A stretch of 64,000 nt of DNA, taken from Megascapheus bottae. Lineage: Eukaryota > Chordata > Mammalia > Rodentia > Geomyidae. Shown piece by piece: positions 1 through 12,110 of this stretch (position 1 is its first letter; each line of letters opens with the position of its first letter). The stretch is from assembly GCA_024803745.1 (NCBI GenBank), contig JANJXV010000263.1, forward strand, positions 1,331,001 to 1,395,000. Reading direction: 5' to 3'. The translations under genes were made by a program, and so were the position numbers. The notes beneath the pieces are model-generated. The model was not told where the DNA came from, searched no databases, and saw only the letters and a program-made list of their open reading frames with translations.

Positions 1-60
1 GTTAGGGTTAGGGTTAGGGTAAGTGTAGGGGTTAGGGTTAAGGTTAGGGTTAGAGTTAGG

Positions 61-775
61 ATTATGGTTAGGTCTAGTGTCAGGGTAAGGGTTACGTGTA
101 GGTTTAGGTTTAGGATTAGGGTAAGGGTAAGGGTTAGGTTTAGGGTTAGGGTTAGGTTAAGGGTTAGGGTTATGTTTAGGGTTAGGGTAAGGATAAGGGT
201 TATGGTTAAGGTTAGGGTTAGGGTTAGGGTTAGGGTTAAGGTTAGGGTTAGGATTAGGGTAAGGGTAAGGGTTAGGTTTAGGTTTAGGCTGAGGGTTAGG
301 GTAAGGGTAAGGGTAAGGGTAAGGGTTAGGGTTAAGGTTAGGTTTAGGGTTAGGGTTAGGGTTAGGATAAGGGTAAGAGTTAGGGTTAGGATCAGAGTAA
401 GGGTTAGGGTTAGGGTTAGGGTTATGATTATGTTTAGGGTTACGGTTAGGGTTAGGGTAAGGGTTAGGGTAAGTGTGTGTGTTAGGTTTAGGGTTAGGGT
501 TAAGGTTTGGGTTAGGGTTAGCGTTAGGGTAAGGGTAAGAGTTAGGGTTAGGATTAGGGTTAAGATAAGGGTAAGGGTTAGTGTTAGGGTTAAGGTTATT
601 GTTAGGGTAAGGTTTAGGGTTAGGTTTAGGGTAAGGGTAAGGGTTAGGTTTAGGGTTAGGGTTAGGGTAAGGGTAAGGGTTAGGGTTAGGTTTAGGTTTA
701 GGGTTAGGGTTAGGATTAGGGTAAGGGCAAGGGTTAGGGTTATGGTTAGGTTAGGGTTAGGGTAAGGGTTAGGTT
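61..775 (+). repeat. 0.7-kb module, left copy (pairs with 3405-4108)
   Basis: This block shares an ordered series of variant hexamers with 3405-4108, offset by about 3,344 bases at its start and 3,332 in its middle. It begins with a segment ending in GTGTCAGGGTAAGGG, passes a GTAAGTGTGTGTGTT tract near 471-483 (GTAAGTGTATGTGTT in the other copy) and a GGTTTGGG near 506. It ends where a phase shift follows TTATGGTTAGG near 740-750. The copies differ by many substitutions and a net indel of about 12 bases, so this is an old duplication. Confidence 0.8.
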
Positions 776-1281
776 TAGGGTTAGTGTAAGGGTAAGTGTT
801 AGTGTTGGGATTAGGTTTTGGGTTAGTGTCAGGATAAGGGTAAGGATTAGCTTAGGGTTAGTATTAGGGTTCGGGGTTAGGGTTAGGGTTAGAGTTAGGT
901 TTAGCGTTAGGGTTAGGGTAAGGGTAAGGGTTAGGTTTAGGGTTAGGGTTAGGGTTAGGTTTAGGGTTAGGGTTAGGGTAAGGATAAGGTTTAGGGTTAG
1001 GGTTATTGTTAGGGTTAAGTTTAGGGTTAGGGTTAGGGTCAGGGTTAGGGTTAGAGTTATGGTTAGGGTTAGACTTAGGGTAAGGGTAAGTTTTAGGGTT
1101 AGGGTTGGGTTAGGGTTAGTGTAAGGGTAAGGGTTAGGGTTAGGTTTAGGGTGAGGGTTAGGGTAAGGGTAAAGGTAAGGGTTAGGGTTAAGTTTAGGTT
1201 TAGGGTTAGGGTTAGGGTAAGGTTAAGGGTTAGGGTTAGGATTAGGGTCAGGGTTAGGTTTATGGTTAGGGTGAGGGTTAG

Positions 1282-1420
1282 GGTTATGTTTCAGGTTACT
1301 GTTAGGGTTAGGGTTAGGGTAAGGGTATGTGTTAGGTTTAGGGTTAGCGTTAAGGTTAGGGTTAGGGTTAGGGTTAGCATTAGGGTAAGGGTAAGAGTTA
1401 GGGTTAGTATAAGGGTAAGG
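1282..1420 (+). repeat. Partial third copy of the 0.7-kb module
   Basis: This stretch follows the same order of variants as 430-555 and 3760-3900: TTATGTTT, a TTACTG or TTACGG hexamer, the TATGTGTTAGG (or TGTGTGTTAGG) word, a TTAGCG hexamer and a TAAGGG doublet ending in AAGAGTTAGGG. Only the central part of the module is recognisable, and it is more diverged than the other two copies. Confidence 0.6.
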
Positions 1421-2037
1421 GTTAGCTTAGGGTTAGGGTTAGGGTTCAGGGTTAGGGTTAGGGTTAGGGTTGGAGTTAGGATTAGCATTAGGTTTAGTGT
1501 AAGGTTAAGGGTTAGGTTTTGTGTTAGGGTTAGTGTTAGGTTAGGCTTAGGGTTAGGGTTAGGGTAAGGGTTAGGGTTAGAGTTAGGGTTAGGGTTAGAG
1601 TTAGGGTTAGGGTAAGTTTTAGGGTTAGGGTTAGGGTTAGGGTTAGGGTAAGGGTTAGGGTTAGGATTAGCGTTGGGGTTAAGGTTAGGATTTCGGTTAG
1701 GGTAAGGGTAAGGGTTAGGGTTAGGTTTAGGGTTAGGGTTAGGGTAAGTGTTAGGGTTACGGTTAGGGTTACGGTTAGTGTTAGGATAAGGGTAAGGTTT
1801 AGGTTTACGGTTAGCGTTAGGTTTTGGGGTTACGGTTAGGAATAGGGTTAGAGTTAGGTTTAGGTTTAGGGTTAGGGTAAGGGTAAGGGTTAGGGTTAGG
1901 GTTAGGGTTAGGGTTAGTGTTAGGTTTAGTGTTAGGGTTAGGGTAAGGGTAAGTGTTAGGGATAGGTTTAGGGTTAGGGTTAAGTTTAGGGTTAGGGTTA
2001 GGGTTAGGGTAAGGGTAAGGGTAAGGTAAGGGTTAGG

Positions 2038-2290
2038 GATAGGGCTAGGTTTAGAGTTAAGGATAGGGTTAGGGTTAGGGTTAGAGTTAGGTTTTCGGTT
2101 AGGGTTAGGTTAAGGGTAAGGGTTAGGTTTAGGGTTAAGGTTAGGGTTAGGGTAAGGGTTAGGGATAGGGTTAGGGTTAGGATAAGTGTAAGGGTTAGGG
2201 TTAGGGTTAGGGGATAGGATTAGTGTTACTTAAGGGTAAGGGTTAGGTTTAGGGTTAGGGTTAGTGTTAATGTTAGGTTTAGGGTAAGCG
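2038..2290 (+). repeat. 0.25-kb module, copy 1 of the 923-bp-offset pair
   Basis: It starts at GATAGGGCTAGG and carries rare words including GGATAGGATTAGTG followed by TTACTTAAGGG near 2212-2236. The same words in the same order recur from 2961, exactly 923 bases on at both ends tested (2038/2961 and 2212/3135). Differences are a few substitutions, for example TTTTCGG here where the second copy has a TTTAGGG. The constant offset shows no net indel between the tested points. Confidence 0.85.
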
Positions 2291-2960
2291 TTAGGGTTAG
2301 GGTTAGGGTTCGGGTTAAGGTAAGGTAAGGGTTAGGGTTAGGGTTAGTGTTAGGGTTAAGGTAAGGGTTAGGGTAAGGGTAAGAGTTTGGGTTAGAGTTT
2401 GGGTTTGGGTAAGGGTTAGGGTTAGGGTTAGCGGTAAGGTTAGGGTTAGGGTTAGGGTAAGGGTAAGGGTTAGGGTTAGGGCCAGGGTTATTGTTAGGCT
2501 AAGGGTTATGGTTACAGTTAAGGTTAGGTTTAGGGTTAGGGTTATGGTTAGGATTAGGCTTAGGGTAAGTGTAAGGGTTAGGCTTAAGGTTAGGGTTAGA
2601 GTTAGTATTATGGATACGGTTAGGGTCAGGGTAAATGTTACGGTTAGGTTTAGGTTTAGGGTTAGGGTAAGGGTAAGGGTTAGGTTTAGTGTTAGGGTTA
2701 GGTTTAGGTTTAGCGGTATGGTTAGGGTTATTGTAAGGAGAAGGGTTAGGGTTAGGGTTAGGGTTAGGTTTAGGGTTAGGGTTAAGGTTAGGGTTAGGGT
2801 TAGGGTTAGGGTTAGGGTAAGGGTAAGGGTTAGGGTTAGTTTTAGGGTTAGGATTAGGGTAAGGGTAAGGGTAAGGGTTAGGGTTAAGGTTAGGGTTAGG
2901 GTTAGGGTTAGGGTTAGGTTAAGGGTTAGGGTTAGGGTAAGGGTTAGGGTTAGGGTTAGG

Positions 2961-3210
2961 GATAGGGCTAGGTTTAGGGTTAAGGATAGGGTTAGGGTTA
3001 GGGTTAGAGTTAGGTTTAGGGTTACGGTTAGGTTAAGGGTAAGGGTTAGGTTTAGGGTTAAGGTTAGGGTTAGGGTAAGGGTTAGGGTTAGGGTTAGGGT
3101 TAGGATAAGTGTAAGTGTTAGGGTTAGGGTTAGAGGATAGGATTAGTGTTACTTAAGGGTAAGGGTTAGGTTTAGGTTTAGGGTTAGTGTTAATGTTAGG
3201 TTTAGGGTAA
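2961..3210 (+). repeat. 0.25-kb module, copy 2 of the 923-bp-offset pair
   Basis: This is the second copy of the block at 2038-2290. It keeps the GATAGGGCTAGG start, the GGATAGGATTAGTG word at 3135 and the following TTACTTAAGGG. It runs directly into the 3285-4108 module. Confidence 0.85.
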
Positions 3211-3284
3211 GGTTTAGGGTTAGGGTTAGGCGTAAATTTAGGGTGAGGTTTAGGGTAAGTGTAAGGGTTAGGGTTAGAGTTAGG

Positions 3285-4108
3285 GAAAGGGTTATTGTTA
3301 GGGTAAGGGTTATGTTTAGTGTTAGGGTTAGGTTTAGGGTTAGGGTTAGGGTTAGGGTTAGGGTAAGGGTAGGTGTTAGGCTTAAGGTTAGGGTTAGAGT
3401 TAGGATTATGGTTAGGGGTAGTGTCAGGGTAAGGGTTACGTGAAGGTTTCGGTTTAGGATTAGGGTAAGGGTAAGGGTTAGGTTTAGGATTAGGGTTAGG
3501 TTAAGGGTTAGGCTTATGGTTAGGGTTAGGGTAAGGATAAGGGTTATGGTTAACGTTAGGGTTAGTGTTAGGTTTAGGGTTAAGGTTAGTTTTAGGATTA
3601 GGGTAAGGGTAAGGGTTAGGTTTAGGTTTAGGTTGAGGGTTAGGGTAAGGGTAACGGTAAGGGTTAGGGTTAAGTTTAGGTTTAGGGTTAGGGTTAGGGT
3701 TAGGGTAAGGGTTAGGGTTAGGATTAGAGTAAGGGTTAGGGTTAGGGTTAGGGTTATCGTTATGTTTAGGGTTACGGTTAGGGTTAGGGTAAGGGTTAGG
3801 GTAAGTGTATGTGTTAGGTTTAGGGTTAGGGTTAAGGTTTGGGTTAGGGTTAGCGTTAGGGTAAGGGTAAGAGTTAGGGTTAGGTTTAGGTTTAAGATAA
3901 GGGTAAGGGTTAGTGTTAGGGTTGAGGTTATTGTTAGAGTAAGGTTTAGGGTTAGGTTTAGGGTAATGGTAAGGGTTAGGGTTAGGGTTAGGGTTAGGGT
4001 AAGGGTAAGGGTTAGGGTTAGGGTTAGGTTTAGGGTTAGGTTTAGGATTAGGGTAAGGGTAAGGGTTAGGGTTATGGTTAGGTTAGGGTTAGGGTAAGGG
4101 TTAGGCTT
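3285..4108 (+). repeat. 0.7-kb module, right copy, with a GTTATTG leader shared with 54-59.5 kb
   Basis: From 3405 it matches 61-775. Upstream of that, at 3285-3404, it holds a leader of the form AGGGTTATTGTTAGGGTAAGG followed about 110 bases later by TTAGGATTATGG and GTGTCAGGGTAAGGG. This leader plus body recurs at about 53.93-54.14, 56.94-57.1, 59.31 and 59.48 kb. The left end of the window is therefore related to the right end across the 14.5-kb duplication. Confidence 0.75.
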
Positions 4109-7100
4109 AGGGTTAGGTTTACGGTTAGGGTTAGGGTTAGGTTTAGGGTTAGGTTTACGGGTAGGGTTAGGGTAAGGGCAAGGGTTTGTGTTAGGGTTAG
4201 GGTTAGGGTTAGGGTTAGGGTTAGGTTTAGGATTAGGTTTAGGTAAGGGTAACGGTTAGGGTTAGGGCTGGGGTTAAGGTAAGGGTTAGGGTTAGGGTTA
4301 GGGTTAGGTAAGGATTAGGGTTAGGGGTTAGGGTTTGGGAAATTGTTAGGATAAGGGTTAGGGTTAGGGATAGATTTAGGGTTGTGATTAAGTTTAGGGT
4401 TGGGGTTAGGGAAAGTGTAAGGGTTAGGGTTATTGTTAGGGTTAGGGTAAGTGTTAGAGTTAGAGTTAGGATTAGGGTAAGGGTAAGGGTTAGGGTTAGG
4501 GTTTTGGGTTAGGGTTAGGGTTAGGGTTAGGGTTAGGGTTAGGTTTAGGGTTAGGGTTAGGGTAAGGGTAAGGGTTTGTGTTAGGGTTATGGTTAGCTTT
4601 AGGGTTAGGGTGAGGGTTAGGTTTAGGGTTAGGGTTAGGGTTAGGTAAGGTTAAAGGTTAGGGTTAGGGTTAGGGTTAGGGTAAGGGTTAGGGTTAGGGT
4701 TAGGGTCAAGTAAAGGTTAGGGTTAGGTCTTAGGGTTAGGGTAAGGGTTAGGGTTAGTGTTAGGGTTAGGTTTAGCTTAAGGGTTAGGGGAATGGCTAGT
4801 GTTAGGTGAAGAGTTAGGTTAGGGTTAGTGTTAGGTTAAGGGTATGTGTTAGGGTTAGGGTTAGTGGTAGGGTAAGGGTAAGGGTTAGGGTTAGGGTTAG
4901 GGTTAGGGTTAGGGTAAGTGTTAGGTTTAGGGTTAGGGTTAGGGTGAGGGTAAGGGTTATGGTTAAGGTTAGGGTTGTGGGTTAGGGTTAGGATTAGGGT
5001 TAGGTTTAGTGTTAGTGTTAGGGTAAGGGTATGGGTTTGGGTTATAGTTAGTGTTAGGTTTAGGATAAGGGTTAGGGTTAGGTTTATGGTTAGGGTTAGG
5101 TAAGGGTAAGGGTTAGGGTTAGGGTTAGGGTTAGGGTAAGGATTAGGTCAAGGGTTAGGGTTAGGGTTAGGGATAAGGTTGAGGTTAGGTTTAGGGTTAG
5201 GGTTAGGGTAAGGGTTAGCGTTAGTGTTAGGGTAAGGGTTAGGTTTAGGTTTAGGGTTAGGGTTAGGGTTAGGGTAAGAGTAAGGGTTAGGGTTAGGGTT
5301 AGGGTTAGGATTAGGATTAGGGTTAGGGTAAGGGTAAGGGTAAGGGTTAGGTTTAGGGTTAGGTTTAGGGTTAGGGTTAGGGTTAGGTTTAGGGTAAGGG
5401 TAAGGATTAGGTTAAGGGTAGGTTTAGGGTTAGTGTTAGGGTGAGGATTAGGGTAAGGGTAAGGGTTAGGGTTAGGTTTAGGGATAGGGTTAGGATAAGG
5501 GTAAGGGTTAAGTTTAGGGTTAGGGTTAGGATTAGGGTTACGGTTAGGGTTAGGGTTAGGGTAAGGATAAGGTTTAGGGTTAAGATTAGGGTTAGGGTTA
5601 GGGTTAGGGTTAGGGTAAGGGTTAGGGTTAGGGTTAGGTCAATGGTAAGGTTTAGTGTTAGGGTAAGGGTAAGGATAAGGCTTAGGGTTAGGGGTAGGGT
5701 TAGGGTTAAGGTTGAGGTTAGGGTTAGGGTTAGAGTAAGGGTTAGGTTTAGGGTTAGGGTTAGGGTTTGGGTAAGGGTAAGGGTTAGGGTAAGCGTTACG
5801 GTTAGGGTTAGCGATAAGTTTGAGGTTAGGGTTAGGGTTAGGGTAAGGATTAGGGTTATGGTTAGGGTCAAGGTAAGGATAAGTGTAAGGTTTAGGGTTA
5901 AGGTTAGTGTTAGAGTTAGGTTTAGGGTTAGGGTTAGGGTTAGGGTTAGGGTAAGGGTAAGGGTTAGGGTTAGGGTTAGGGTTAGATTTAGTGTTGGGGT
6001 TAAGGTTAGTGTTAGGGCAAGGGTTAGGGTTAGGGTTAGAGTTAGGTTTAGGGTTAGGTTTAGGGTTACGGTTAGGGTTAGGGTAAGGGTAAGGTTTAGG
6101 GTTAGGGTTAGGGTTAAGATTGAGGTTAGGTTTAGGGTTTGAGTAAGGGTTGCGGTTAGGGTTAGGGTAAGGGTTAGGGTTACGTTTAGGTGTTAGGGTT
6201 AGCGTGAGGGTTAGGGTTAAGTTTAGGGTTAGAGTTAGGGTAAGGGTAAGAGTTAGGGTTAGGGTTAGGGTTAGGTTTAGGGTTAGGGTTAGGGTAAGGG
6301 TAAGGTTTAGGGTTAGGGTTAGGGTTAGGGTTAGGTTTAGGGTTAATGTTAGGGTAAGGTCAAGGTTTAGGGTTAGGGTTAAGATTAGGGTTAGGGTTAG
6401 GGTTAGGGTATGGGTTAATGGTAAGGGTTAGAGTTACGGTTAGGTTTACGTTAAGGTTTTGGGTAAGGGTGAGGGTTAGGGTTAGGGTTAGGGTAAGGGT
6501 AAGGGTAAGGGTTATGGTTAGGTTAAGGGTTAAGATTGAGGTTAGGGTTAGGGTTAGCGTAAGGGTTAGGTTTAGGGTTAGGGTAGGTTAGGGTTAGGGT
6601 TAGGGTTAGAGTTAGGCTTAGGGTTAGGGTAAGGGGAAGGGTTAGGTTTAGGGTTAGGGTTAGGGTAAGGGTTAGGGTTAGGGGTTAGGGTTAGTGTTAG
6701 TGTTAGGTTAAGGGTTAGGGTTGGGTTTCGGTTAGGATAAGGGTTAGGGTTAGGGTAAGATTAAGTGTTAGGTTTAGGGTTAGAATTAGGGTTAGGGTAA
6801 CTGTTAGGGTTAGGATTAGGTTTAGGTGTTAGGGTTAGGGTTAGGGTTAGGTTTAGGTTTAGGGTTACGGGAAGGGTAAGGGTAAGGGTTAGGGTTATGG
6901 TTAGGGTTGTGGTTAGTTTTATGGTTAGGGTTAGGCTAACGTAAGGGTTAGGGTTAGGGTTAGTTTAGGGTTAGGGTTAAGGTAAGGGTTAGGTTTAGAG
7001 TTAGGTTTAGTCTTAGGGTTAGGGTAAGGGTAAGGGTTAGGGTTAGAGTTAGTGTTAGGGTTAGGTTTAGGGTTAGGGTTAGGGTAACGGAATGGTTAGG

Positions 7101-7380
7101 GTTAGGTTTAGGGTTAGGGTTAGCGTAAGGGTAAGGGTTAAGGTTAGGGTTAGGGTTAAGGTTAGTGTTAGGGTTAGGGTTAGGGTTAGGTTTAAGTTTG
7201 GGGTTAAGTTTAGGATTAGGGTTAGGGTAAGAGTAAGGGTTAGATTAGGGTAGGGTTAGGGTAAGTGTTAGGGTTAGGGTTAGGGTTAGGGTTAGGGTTA
7301 GGGTAAGGGAAAGGGTTAGGTTAGGGTAAGGGTTAGGCTTAGGGTTGGCGTAAGGGTAAGGGTTAGGGTTAGGGTTAGGG
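4109..7380 (+). repeat. Degenerate TTAGGG array with no clear internal duplication
   Basis: Mixed variant hexamers with TAAGGG doublets throughout. I recognise no gene and no long duplicated block by eye. Frames on both strands here stay open for 150-230 codons (for example 5441-6142 on + and 5407-5871 on -), which is expected because the Val-Arg and Leu-Thr registers cannot acquire a stop codon by one substitution. Confidence 0.7.
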
Positions 7381-7384
7381 TTGG

Positions 7385-7390
7385 AAAAAA
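7385..7390 (+). other. A6 run breaking the hexamer pattern
   Basis: The sequence TTGGAAAAAAGGGTT carries six adenines where one TTAGGG junction is expected. Runs this long are exceptional in the window. The other obvious one is GCAAGAAAAAGAG near 35315 and its duplicates. It is a useful unique anchor for read mapping. Confidence 0.85.
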
Positions 7391-7566
7391 GGGTTAGGGT
7401 TAGGGTTAGGTTTAGGGTTAGGGTTAGGGTAAGGGTAAGGGTTAGGGTTAGGGTTAGGGTTAGGCTTAGGGTTAGGGTAAGTGTTAGGGTTAGGGTTAGG
7501 GTTACGGTGAGGGTTAGGGTTAGGGTTAGGGTAAGGGTTAGGGTTAGGGTTAGGGTGAGGTTAGGG

Positions 7567-10500
7567 GTCAGGGTAAGGGTAAGTGTTAGTGTTAGGGTTA
7601 GGTTTAGGATAAGGGTAGGATTAGTGTTAGTTTTAGGGTTAGCGTTAGGTTTAGGGTTAGGGTTAGGGTAGGGTTAGGGATAGGGTTAGGGTTAGGGTTA
7701 GGGTAATGGTTAGGTTTAGGGTTGGTGTTAAGTTTAGGGGTAGCGTTAGGGTTAGGGTTACGGTAAGGGTAAGGGTTAGAGTAAGGATAAGCTTTAGGGT
7801 TAGGGTTAGGGTTAGGGTTAGGGTAAGGGCAAGCGTTAGGGTTAGGGTTGAGGTTAGGATTAGGGTTAGGGTTAGGCTAAGGGTTACGGTTAGTGTTAGG
7901 GTAAGGGTTAGGGATAGGGTTAGGGTTAGGGTAAGGGTTAGCGTTAAGGTTGAGGTTAGGATTAGGGTTAGGGTTAGGGTTAGGGTAATGGTTAGGGTTA
8001 GGGTTAGGGTTAGGGTAAGGGTAAGTGTTAGGGTTAGGGCTAGGTTTATGGTTGTGGTTAGGGTTAGAGTTAGAGGAAGGGTTAGGGTTAGGGTTAGGGT
8101 AAGGGTTAGGGTTAGGCTTAGGGTTATGGTTAGAGTTAGGGTTAGGTTCAGAGTAAGGGTAAGGGTTAGGGTTAGGGTTAGTGTTAGGGTAAGGTTTAGA
8201 GTTAGGGGTTAGGGTTAATGTTAGGATTAGGTTAAGGGTTAGGGTTAGAGTTAGCATAAGGGATACGTTTAGGGTCAGGTTTAGTGTTAGGGCTAGGGTT
8301 AGGGTTAGGGTAAGGGTTATGTTTAGGGTTGGTGTTAAGATTAGGGTTAGGGTTAGGATTAGGGTTAGGGTTAGGGTAAGGGTAAGGGTTAGGGTTAGGG
8401 TTAGGCTTTGGGTTAAGTTTGAGGTTAGGGTTAGGTTTAGGGTTAGGGTAATGGGAAGGGTTAGGGTTAGGGTAAGGGTTACGGTAAGGGTTAGGTTTAG
8501 GGTTAGGGTTAGGTTAGGGGTCAGGATAAGGGTAAGTGTTAGTGTTAGGGTTAGGTTTAGAATAAGGGTAGGATTAGGTTAGGTTTAGGGTTAGGTTTAG
8601 GGTTAGGGTTAGGGTGAGGGTAGGGTTAGGTATAGGGTTAGGGTTTGGGTTAGGTTTAGGCTTAGGGTTAGGGTAAGAGTTAGGGTTAGGGTTAGGGTTA
8701 GGGTAAGGGTTAGGGTTAGGGTTAGGGTTAGGGTAAGGGTTAGGGTTAGGGTTAGGGTTAGGGTTAGGGTAAGGGTTAGGGTTAGGGTTAGGGTAAGGGT
8801 TAGGGTTAAGGTTGAGGTTAGGATTAGGGTTAGGGTTAGGCTAAGGGTTAGGGTTAGGGTTAGGGTAAGGGTTAGGGTTAGGGTTAGGTTTAGGGTAAAG
8901 GTTAGAGTTAAGGTTGAGGTTAGGATTAGGGTTAGGGTTAGGCTAAGGGTTAGAGTTACGGTTAGGGTAAGGGGTAGGTTTAGGGTTAGGTTTAGGGTAA
9001 GGGTACGGGTTAGGGCTAGGTTTATGGTTGGGGTCAGGGTTAGAGTTAGAGGAAGTGTTAGGGTTAGGGTTCGGGTAAGGGTTAGGTTTAGGGTTAGGGT
9101 TAGGGTTAGAGTTAGGGTTAGGGTTAGAGTAAGGATAAGGTTTAGTGTTAGGGTTAGGGTTAGGGTTACGGTAATTATTAGGGTTAGGGGTTAGGGTTAA
9201 TGTTAGGGTTAGGTTAAGGGTTAGGGTTAGGGTTTGGGTTAGGATAAGGGTTAGGGTTAAGGTAAGGGTTAGGTTTAGGGCTAGGGTTAGGGTAAGGGTT
9301 AGGGTTAGGGTAAGGGTTAGGTTTAGGGTTGGTGTTAAGGTTAGGGTTAGGGTTAGGGTTAGGGTAAGGGTTAGTGTTAGGGTTAGGGTTAGGGTTAGAG
9401 TTCGGTTTGGGCTTAGGGTAAGGGTAAGGGTAAGGGTTAGATTTAGGGTTAGGGTTAGGTTTAGGTTTATTGTTAGGGTAAGGATAAATGTTAGAGTTAA
9501 GGTTAGGGTTAGGGTTAGGGTTAGGGTTAAGATTAGGGTTAGGGTTAGGGTTAGCATTACGATTAGGGTAAAGGTTAGGGTTATGGTTAGGTTTAGGGTT
9601 GTGGTTAAGGTTAGGATTAGGATTAGGGTAAGGGTTAGGTTAGGGTTACGGTTAGGGCTAGGGTTAAGGTTAGGGTTAGGGTTAGGGTTAGGATTAGGGT
9701 TAGGGTTAGGGAAAGGGTTAGGTTTAGGGTTAGGGATAGGGGTAGGGTTAGGCTTAGTGTTAGGGTAAGGGTAAGGGTTAGGGTTAGGGTTAGGTTTAGG
9801 GTTAGGTTTAGTGTTAGGGTTAGGGTAAGGGTAAGGGTTAGGGTTAGGGTAAGCGTTAGGTTTAGGGTAAGTGTTAGGGTTATGGTTAGGGTTATGGATA
9901 TTGTAAGGGTAAGGGTTAGAGTTAAGGTTTGGTTAGGGTTAGGGTTAGGGTAAGGTAAAGGGTTAGGGTTAGGTTTAGGCTTAGATTAAGGGTAAGGGTT
10001 AGGGTTAGGTTTGGTTTAGGGATAGGGATAGGGTAAGGATAAGGGTTAGAGTTAAGGTTAGGGTTATTGTTAGGGTTAGGGTTAAGGTTAGGGTGAGGGT
10101 AAGGGTAAGGGTTAGGGTTAGGATTGGGGTTAGGGTAAGGGTTACAGTTAGGGTTAGGGTTAGGGTTAGGGTAAGGGTTAGGGTTAGGTTTAGGGTTAGG
10201 GTTAAGGTTAGGGTTAGGGTTAGTTTTACGGTTAGGATTAGGGTTAGGGTTAGGATAAGGGTTAGGGTTACATTTAGGGTAAGGTTTAGGCTAAGTGTTA
10301 GAGTAAGGGTAAGGTTTAGGGTTAGGGTTAGGGTTAGTGTTATGGTTGAGGTTAGGATTAGGGTTAGGGTTAGAGTAAGTGTTAGGATTAGGGTTAGGTT
10401 AAGGTTTAGGATTAGAGTTAGGGTTAGGGTTAGGGTAAGGGTTAGGGTTAGGGTTAGGGTTAGGGTATGGGTTAGGGTTAGGATTAAGGTTAGGGTTAGT

Positions 10501-12110
10501 TTTAAGGTTAGGGTAATGGTAAGGGTTACGGTTAGGGTTAGGATAAGGGTTAGTTTTAGGGTTAGGGTTAGGGTAGGAGTCAGGGTAAGGGTAAGTGATA
10601 GTTTTAGGGTTAGGTTTAGGATAAGGGTAGGATTAGGGTTAGGTTTAGGGTTAGGGTTCAGGGTTAGGGTTAGCGTGAGGGTAGGGTTAGGGATAGGGTT
10701 AGGGTTCGGGTTAGGTTTAGGCTCCGGGTTAGGGTAAGGGTTAGGGTTAGTGTTGAGGTTAGTATTAGGGTTAGGGTTAGGCTAAGGTTTAGGGTTAGGG
10801 TTAGGGTTAGGGTTAGGGTTAGGGTATGAGTTAGGGTTAGGGGATAGGGTTAGGGTTAGGGTTAGGTTAAGGGGTAGGGTTAGGGTTAGGGTTAGGGTTA
10901 TGTTTAGGTGTTAGGGTTATGGTGAGGGTTAGGGTTAGGTTTAGGGTTAGGGTTAGGGTTAGGGTTAGTGTAAGAGTAAGGGTTAGTGTAAGGTTTAGGG
11001 TTAGAGTTAAGGTTAGGGTTAGGGTTAGCTTTAGGTTTAGGGTTAGGGTTAGGGTAAGGGTAAAATTTAGGGTTAGGGTTAGTGTTAAGGTTAGGGTTAG
11101 CTTTAGGGTTAGGGTTAGGGTGAGGTCAAGGTTTAGGGTAAGGGTTAAGGTTAGGGTTAGGGTTAGGGTTAGGTTAGGGTTAGGGTTATCTTTGAGGTTA
11201 GGGTTAGAGTTAGAGGAAGGGTTAGGTTTAGGGTTAGGGTAAGGTTAGGGTTAGGGTTAGGGTTAGTGTTAGAGTTAGGGTTAGTGTTAGATTAAGGGTA
11301 AGGGTTAGGGTTAGGGATAGGGTTAGGTTAAGGGTTAGGGTTAGGGATTAGGGTTAATGTTAATGTTAGGTTAAGGGTTAGGGTTAGTGTTAGAGTTAGG
11401 GTAAGGGTTAGGGTTAGGGTAAGGGTTAGGGTTAGGGTTAGGTTTATGGTTGGGGTTACGTTTAGGGTTAGGGTTAGGCTAAGGGTAAGTGTTAGGATTA
11501 GGGGTAGTGTAAGGGTTAGGGTTAGGGTTAGGGTTAGTTTTAGGGTTAGGCTTAGGGTAAGGGTAAGGTTTAGGGTAAGGGTTAGGTTTAGGCTTTGGGT
11601 TAAGGTTGAGGTTAGGGTTAGGGTTAGGGTAAGGGTTAGGGTTGGGGTTAGGGTAAGGGTTAGGGTAAGGGTGAGGTTTAGTGTTAGGGTTAGGGTAAGG
11701 GTAAAGTTTAGGGTTAGGGTTAAGATTGAGGTTAGGGTTAGGTTTTGAGTAAGGGTTAGGGTTAGGGTTAGGATAAGGGTTAGGGTTAGCGTTAGAGTTA
11801 GGTTTAGGGTTAGGGTAAGGGTAAGGGTTAGGGTTATGGTTAGGGTAAGGGTTAGAGTTAGGGGTTAGGGTTAGTGTTAGGGTTAGGTTAAGGGTTAGGG
11901 TTACGGTTAGTGTTAGGATAAGGGTTAAGGTTAGGTTTAGTGTAAGTGTAAGAGTTACGGTTAGGGTTAGGGTTAGTTTTAGGGTTAGGGTAAGGGTTAG
12001 GGTAAGGTGTAGGGTTAAAGTTAAGGTTAGGGTTAGGGTTAAGGTAGGGGTCATGGTAAGGGTAAGTGTTAGTGTTAGGGTTAGGTTTAGGATAAGGGTA
12101 GGATTAGGGT
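7567..12110 (+). repeat. Domain with four copies of a 60-bp marker module
   Basis: A marker of about 60 bases starts with GTCAGGGTAAGGGTAAGTG (or a close variant) and ends in AAGGGTAGGATTAG. It occurs at 7567, 8520, 10579 and 12050, spaced 953, 2059 and 1471 bases apart. Other shared words in the same domain are GGTTGGTGTTAAG near 7721, 8329 and 9329, and GAGGTTAGGATTAGGG followed by TTAGGCTAAGGG near 7850, 8813, 8906 and 10755. The unequal spacing suggests serial segmental duplication with later deletions. Confidence 0.75.
8671..8800 (+). repeat. Regular alternation of TTAGGG runs and single TAAGGG
   Basis: GGGTAA words lie at 8671, 8701, 8731, 8767 and 8791, that is 30, 30, 36 and 24 bases apart, with only canonical TTAGGG between them apart from one TTAGAG. 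The spacings are whole multiples of six. This looks like a short local amplification of a five-hexamer phrase with one-hexamer slippage. Confidence 0.8.
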
